From NCBI GenBank assembly GCA_934120135.1, contig CAKOTK010000007.1, positions 1 to 64,000 of the forward strand: a DNA stretch of 64,000 nt, in the 5' to 3' direction. The notes below the pieces were generated by a model. That model was not told the DNA's origin. It made no database searches and worked only from the letters and a program-made list of their open reading frames with translations. This stretch comes from an uncultured Clostridia bacterium (lineage in GTDB: Bacteria > Bacillota > Clostridia > TANB77 > CAG-508). Within the stretch, counting starts at the first letter, position 1. Each line of letters opens with the position of its first letter. Of the stretch, positions 63,775-64,000 are shown piece after piece. The position numbers and the translations under genes are program-made.

Positions 63775-64000
63775 TACTTATCTTTTCCTAAAATAATTGT
63801 AATATTAACATCTGTGCTTTCTCCAGCAGATACTGTTTGAGTTTGTACTAATAATTTTAATTCTTCAATTGCCGAATTTTCAACGTCTCCCCTATTTATA
63901 ATAACGCTATTATCAACATTTGAAGTTTCTTCTGTTGTAATATCAGTATATCCTGCTTTTTTTAATCTATTTTCTATTCTTTCTAATTTAACACTGCTTC
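63774..64000 (-). CDS. LytR_C-type domain protein, N-terminus outside the window
   Basis: About 74 C-terminal residues, ending VNITIILGKDK. The sequence ENRLKKAGYTDITTEETSN followed by VIINRGDVENSAIEEL looks like the LytR C-terminal domain found after LytR-CpsA-Psr transferases or alone in membrane-anchored wall proteins. The rest lies beyond 64000. Confidence 0.55.
   Translation of the reverse strand, partial: SSVKLERIENRLKKAGYTDITTEETSNVDNSVIINRGDVENSAIEELKLLVQTQTVSAGESTDVNITIILGKDK

Overview
This window is a chromosomal segment from a very AT-rich, Gram-positive, anaerobic bacterium. I infer an uncultured gut-type member of the Clostridia (Bacillota). The evidence is the class III (anaerobic) ribonucleotide reductase pair nrdD/nrdG, LPXTG surface proteins with a sortase, the order comM (yifB)-dprA-yraN, a CIRCE heat-shock operator, AGGAG-type ribosome binding sites and TTGACA/TATAAT promoters. 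The species cannot be named from the sequence.

Layout. 1-770: end of an ISNCY-type insertion sequence. 0.8-8.1 kb: housekeeping genes on the minus strand (two M16 peptidases, yqeY, rpsU, prs, nrdG, nrdD). 8.7-14.4 kb: a DUF308 membrane protein, then a coiled-coil exoprotein and an MMPL/RND transporter divergent from a TetR regulator with three shared operators. A 158-bp MITE-like inverted-repeat element lies between the exoprotein and transporter genes. 14.4-24.6 kb: one 3369-residue sortase-anchored surface protein. 24.8-32.3 kb: small enzymes, a NitT/TauT-type ABC importer, a GH25-LysM hydrolase and a cysteine synthase homologue. 32.3-35.1 kb: yraN, dprA, comM. 35.4-40.7 kb: Nudix, Hsp20, pyrophosphatase, nitroreductase, VIT/VWA and MerR genes. 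40.9-42.4 kb: a GC-richer RiPP locus with a 38-residue Cys-rich precursor and a radical SAM/SPASM maturase. 42.4-58.7 kb: a defence-rich accessory region (a DUF3883 nuclease, a type II restriction-modification operon, and a HEPN/ApeA-like, nuclease, SEC-C operon). It contains two degraded copies of the 3' half of the initiator tRNA. 58.7-61.4 kb: an LPXTG protein with its sortase. 61.5-64 kb: tRNA-fMet, comEA, a D,D-carboxypeptidase and a LytR_C-type protein.

The main discovery candidate is a decoding anomaly. Four otherwise normal genes (ABC permease, GH25-LysM hydrolase, comM, sortase) are broken in standard translation by seven single-base shifts. Every shift falls at an in-frame CGG codon. 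At all seven, skipping only the C restores the family sequence and places a conserved glycine (GGA, GGT or GGC) at that point. comM has three such sites inside its Walker A loop. On a by-eye scan of both strands I found no in-frame CGG in any other native gene; every other CGG I found in genes spans two codons (for example aac|gga). The only in-frame CGG that reads as arginine is in the RiPP maturase, which looks foreign. This suggests that CGG is not a normal arginine codon here and that CGGN is read with a +1 shift or as a four-base glycine codon. Assembly error or gene decay remain the alternatives to exclude.

All positions, alignments and family calls were made by eye from the sequence; no database search was run.
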